From: Mucilaginibacter aquaedulcis
GTDB lineage: Bacteria > Bacteroidota > Bacteroidia > Sphingobacteriales > Sphingobacteriaceae
Assembly (NCBI RefSeq): GCF_030409325.1
Contig: NZ_JAUFPR010000002.1
Coordinates: forward strand, 1,798,001-1,862,000
Length of the DNA stretch: 64,000 bases
Reading direction: 5' to 3'
Shown here: piece by piece, positions 63,267 to 64,000 of the stretch
Numbering within the stretch: position 1 is the stretch's first letter
How the letters are laid out: each line of letters opens with the position of its first letter
The notes under the pieces: model-generated
The model's input: the letters and a program-made list of their open reading frames with translations, nothing else
What the model was told of the DNA's origin: nothing
The model's database searches: none
Made by a program: the position numbers and the translations under genes

Positions 63267-64000
63267 CTAAAAATGGCCTCTTATCTTATTGTATATCTCC
63301 TCATTATACAATTTCTTTAATTGCTTGTGAATTTCTTCTGATAAATGCGGGAAATTTGCAGCCTCCACATTGCTGTTAACCTGCCCACTCTTTGACGCAC
63401 CGGGTATTACAGTAGTTACTTCAGGATAATCCAATATCCACCTAATGGCCCATTGCGGCATAAGATTATCGGGCAGTATACCTTTAATTTTTTCGGACAA
63501 CTTTACCCCTTCCCGAAATTCGATGCCTGAAAATGTTTCGCCGGTATTAAAGGCTTCACCATTGGCGTTGTAATTACGATGATCATTTGCAGCAAATTGC
63601 GTTTGAGCATTAAACTTGCCCGATAGCAAGCCGCTGGCTAAAGGTACCCGTACAATAATGGCTACACCTTTTTCTGCGGCCTTGGCAAATACCTCGTCGG
63701 CAACATGTTGCCTGAATAAATTAAAGATGATCTGTAACGATGCTAACCCCTCCTGTTCTAAACAGATCAATGCTTCTTCAGATGTTTCCACGCTGGCTCC
63801 AAAATGGCTTATTAATCCCTGCTGCTGCAAACTGCGTAAATTATCAAACACTTTCCCCGAGCGCATTTCTTCAGTCGGGATACAATGCAACTGCTCCAAA
63901 AACAACTTTGAAATATCCAGGCGTTTCAGCGAATCCTCAACCTGACGTTTCATGATATCGTAAGTGAAGTTTTGCGGCCAGCCATTAGGCTCATCTCCCC
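63267..64000 (-). CDS. Aldo/keto reductase, 5' end beyond window edge
   Basis: The frame is open through the right edge; the visible 244 residues are the C-terminal two thirds. AKR features are LDISKLFLEQLHCIP (strand), the SHFGASVETSEEALICLEQEGLASLQIIFN segment, VRVPLASGLLSGKFN, and the IPGASKSGQVNSNVEA cofactor-binding loop. It reduces carbonyls with NADPH; the substrate is unknown. Residues before the ATG at 63953 (GDEPNGWPQNFTYDI...) are in frame and family-like, so the true start lies outside the window. Confidence 0.9.
   Translation of the reverse strand, partial: GDEPNGWPQNFTYDIMKRQVEDSLKRLDISKLFLEQLHCIPTEEMRSGKVFDNLRSLQQQGLISHFGASVETSEEALICLEQEGLASLQIIFNLFRQHVADEVFAKAAEKGVAIIVRVPLASGLLSGKFNAQTQFAANDHRNYNANGEAFNTGETFSGIEFREGVKLSEKIKGILPDNLMPQWAIRWILDYPEVTTVIPGASKSGQVNSNVEAANFPHLSEEIHKQLKKLYNEEIYNKIRGHF

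Overview
The window looks like chromosome from a member of the Bacteroidota, most likely the family Sphingobacteriaceae (a Mucilaginibacter- or Pedobacter-like organism). This rests on several things. The serine palmitoyltransferase closely resembles, from memory, the characterised Sphingobacterium enzyme. Several genes carry Bacteroidetes-type -7 boxes (TAnnTTTG), and Shine-Dalgarno sequences are rare. The families present are typical of the phylum: DUF5686, DUF3276, DUF5522, DUF1573-YajC, leucine-dehydrogenase-like and bestrophin. I see no phage, IS element, CRISPR array or rRNA operon. The window cuts a gene at each end.

Layout: 1-563 is the start of an outer-membrane beta-barrel protein (minus strand). 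924-6785 is a tripartite RND efflux operon (outer-membrane factor, adaptor, pump). 7154-17825 is a lipid locus on the plus strand: serine palmitoyltransferase, a GNAT-fold acyltransferase (candidate ceramide synthase), an extended SDR (candidate 3-ketosphinganine reductase), inositol-3-phosphate synthase, a DUF5686 outer-membrane protein, a CDP-alcohol phosphatidyltransferase, a fatty-acid-hydroxylase-type protein and a PAP2_3/Aur1-like transferase. Together these cover almost all steps from serine, acyl thioester and glucose-6-phosphate to hydroxylated inositol-phosphoryl-ceramide. Only a phosphatidylinositol-phosphate phosphatase is missing. Two near-identical perfect palindromes with a central CG, 67 bp apart, precede the inositol-phosphate synthase gene.

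18-29 kb is a mixed housekeeping and accessory stretch: a TPR-like protein split by a frameshift at an A9 run, a CAP-domain protein, a YdjC-like deacetylase, a PhnP-like hydrolase, a BLUF blue-light sensor, GDSL hydrolase, amidase, DUF72, DUF1345, YwbE and argH. At 29.3-29.6 kb a SAM-I riboswitch behind a good -7 box is followed by a tRNA-Cys gene and no protein gene on that strand. 29.6-35.8 kb is a minus-strand run: transglutaminase plus Anbu proteasome-like peptidase, bestrophin, a universal-stress-like protein, an OmpR-type two-component system and a YdcF-like protein.

35.9-50.3 kb carries a GDSL esterase, a GH78 rhamnosidase, a START-domain protein, the lutABC lactate oxidation operon, an SDR/TetR pair sharing one operator sequence, a single-domain response regulator, an SDR/AraC pair, tRNA-Arg(CCG) and a MATE exporter. 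50.3-64 kb is largely housekeeping: ychF, mgtE, a REP-like inverted repeat, DUF3276, an ABC exporter, a leucine-dehydrogenase-like protein that lacks the usual catalytic lysine, then nusB-DUF1573-yajC-ybbR-coaE-MBL exonuclease-DUF5522, a MarR regulator and a truncated aldo/keto reductase.
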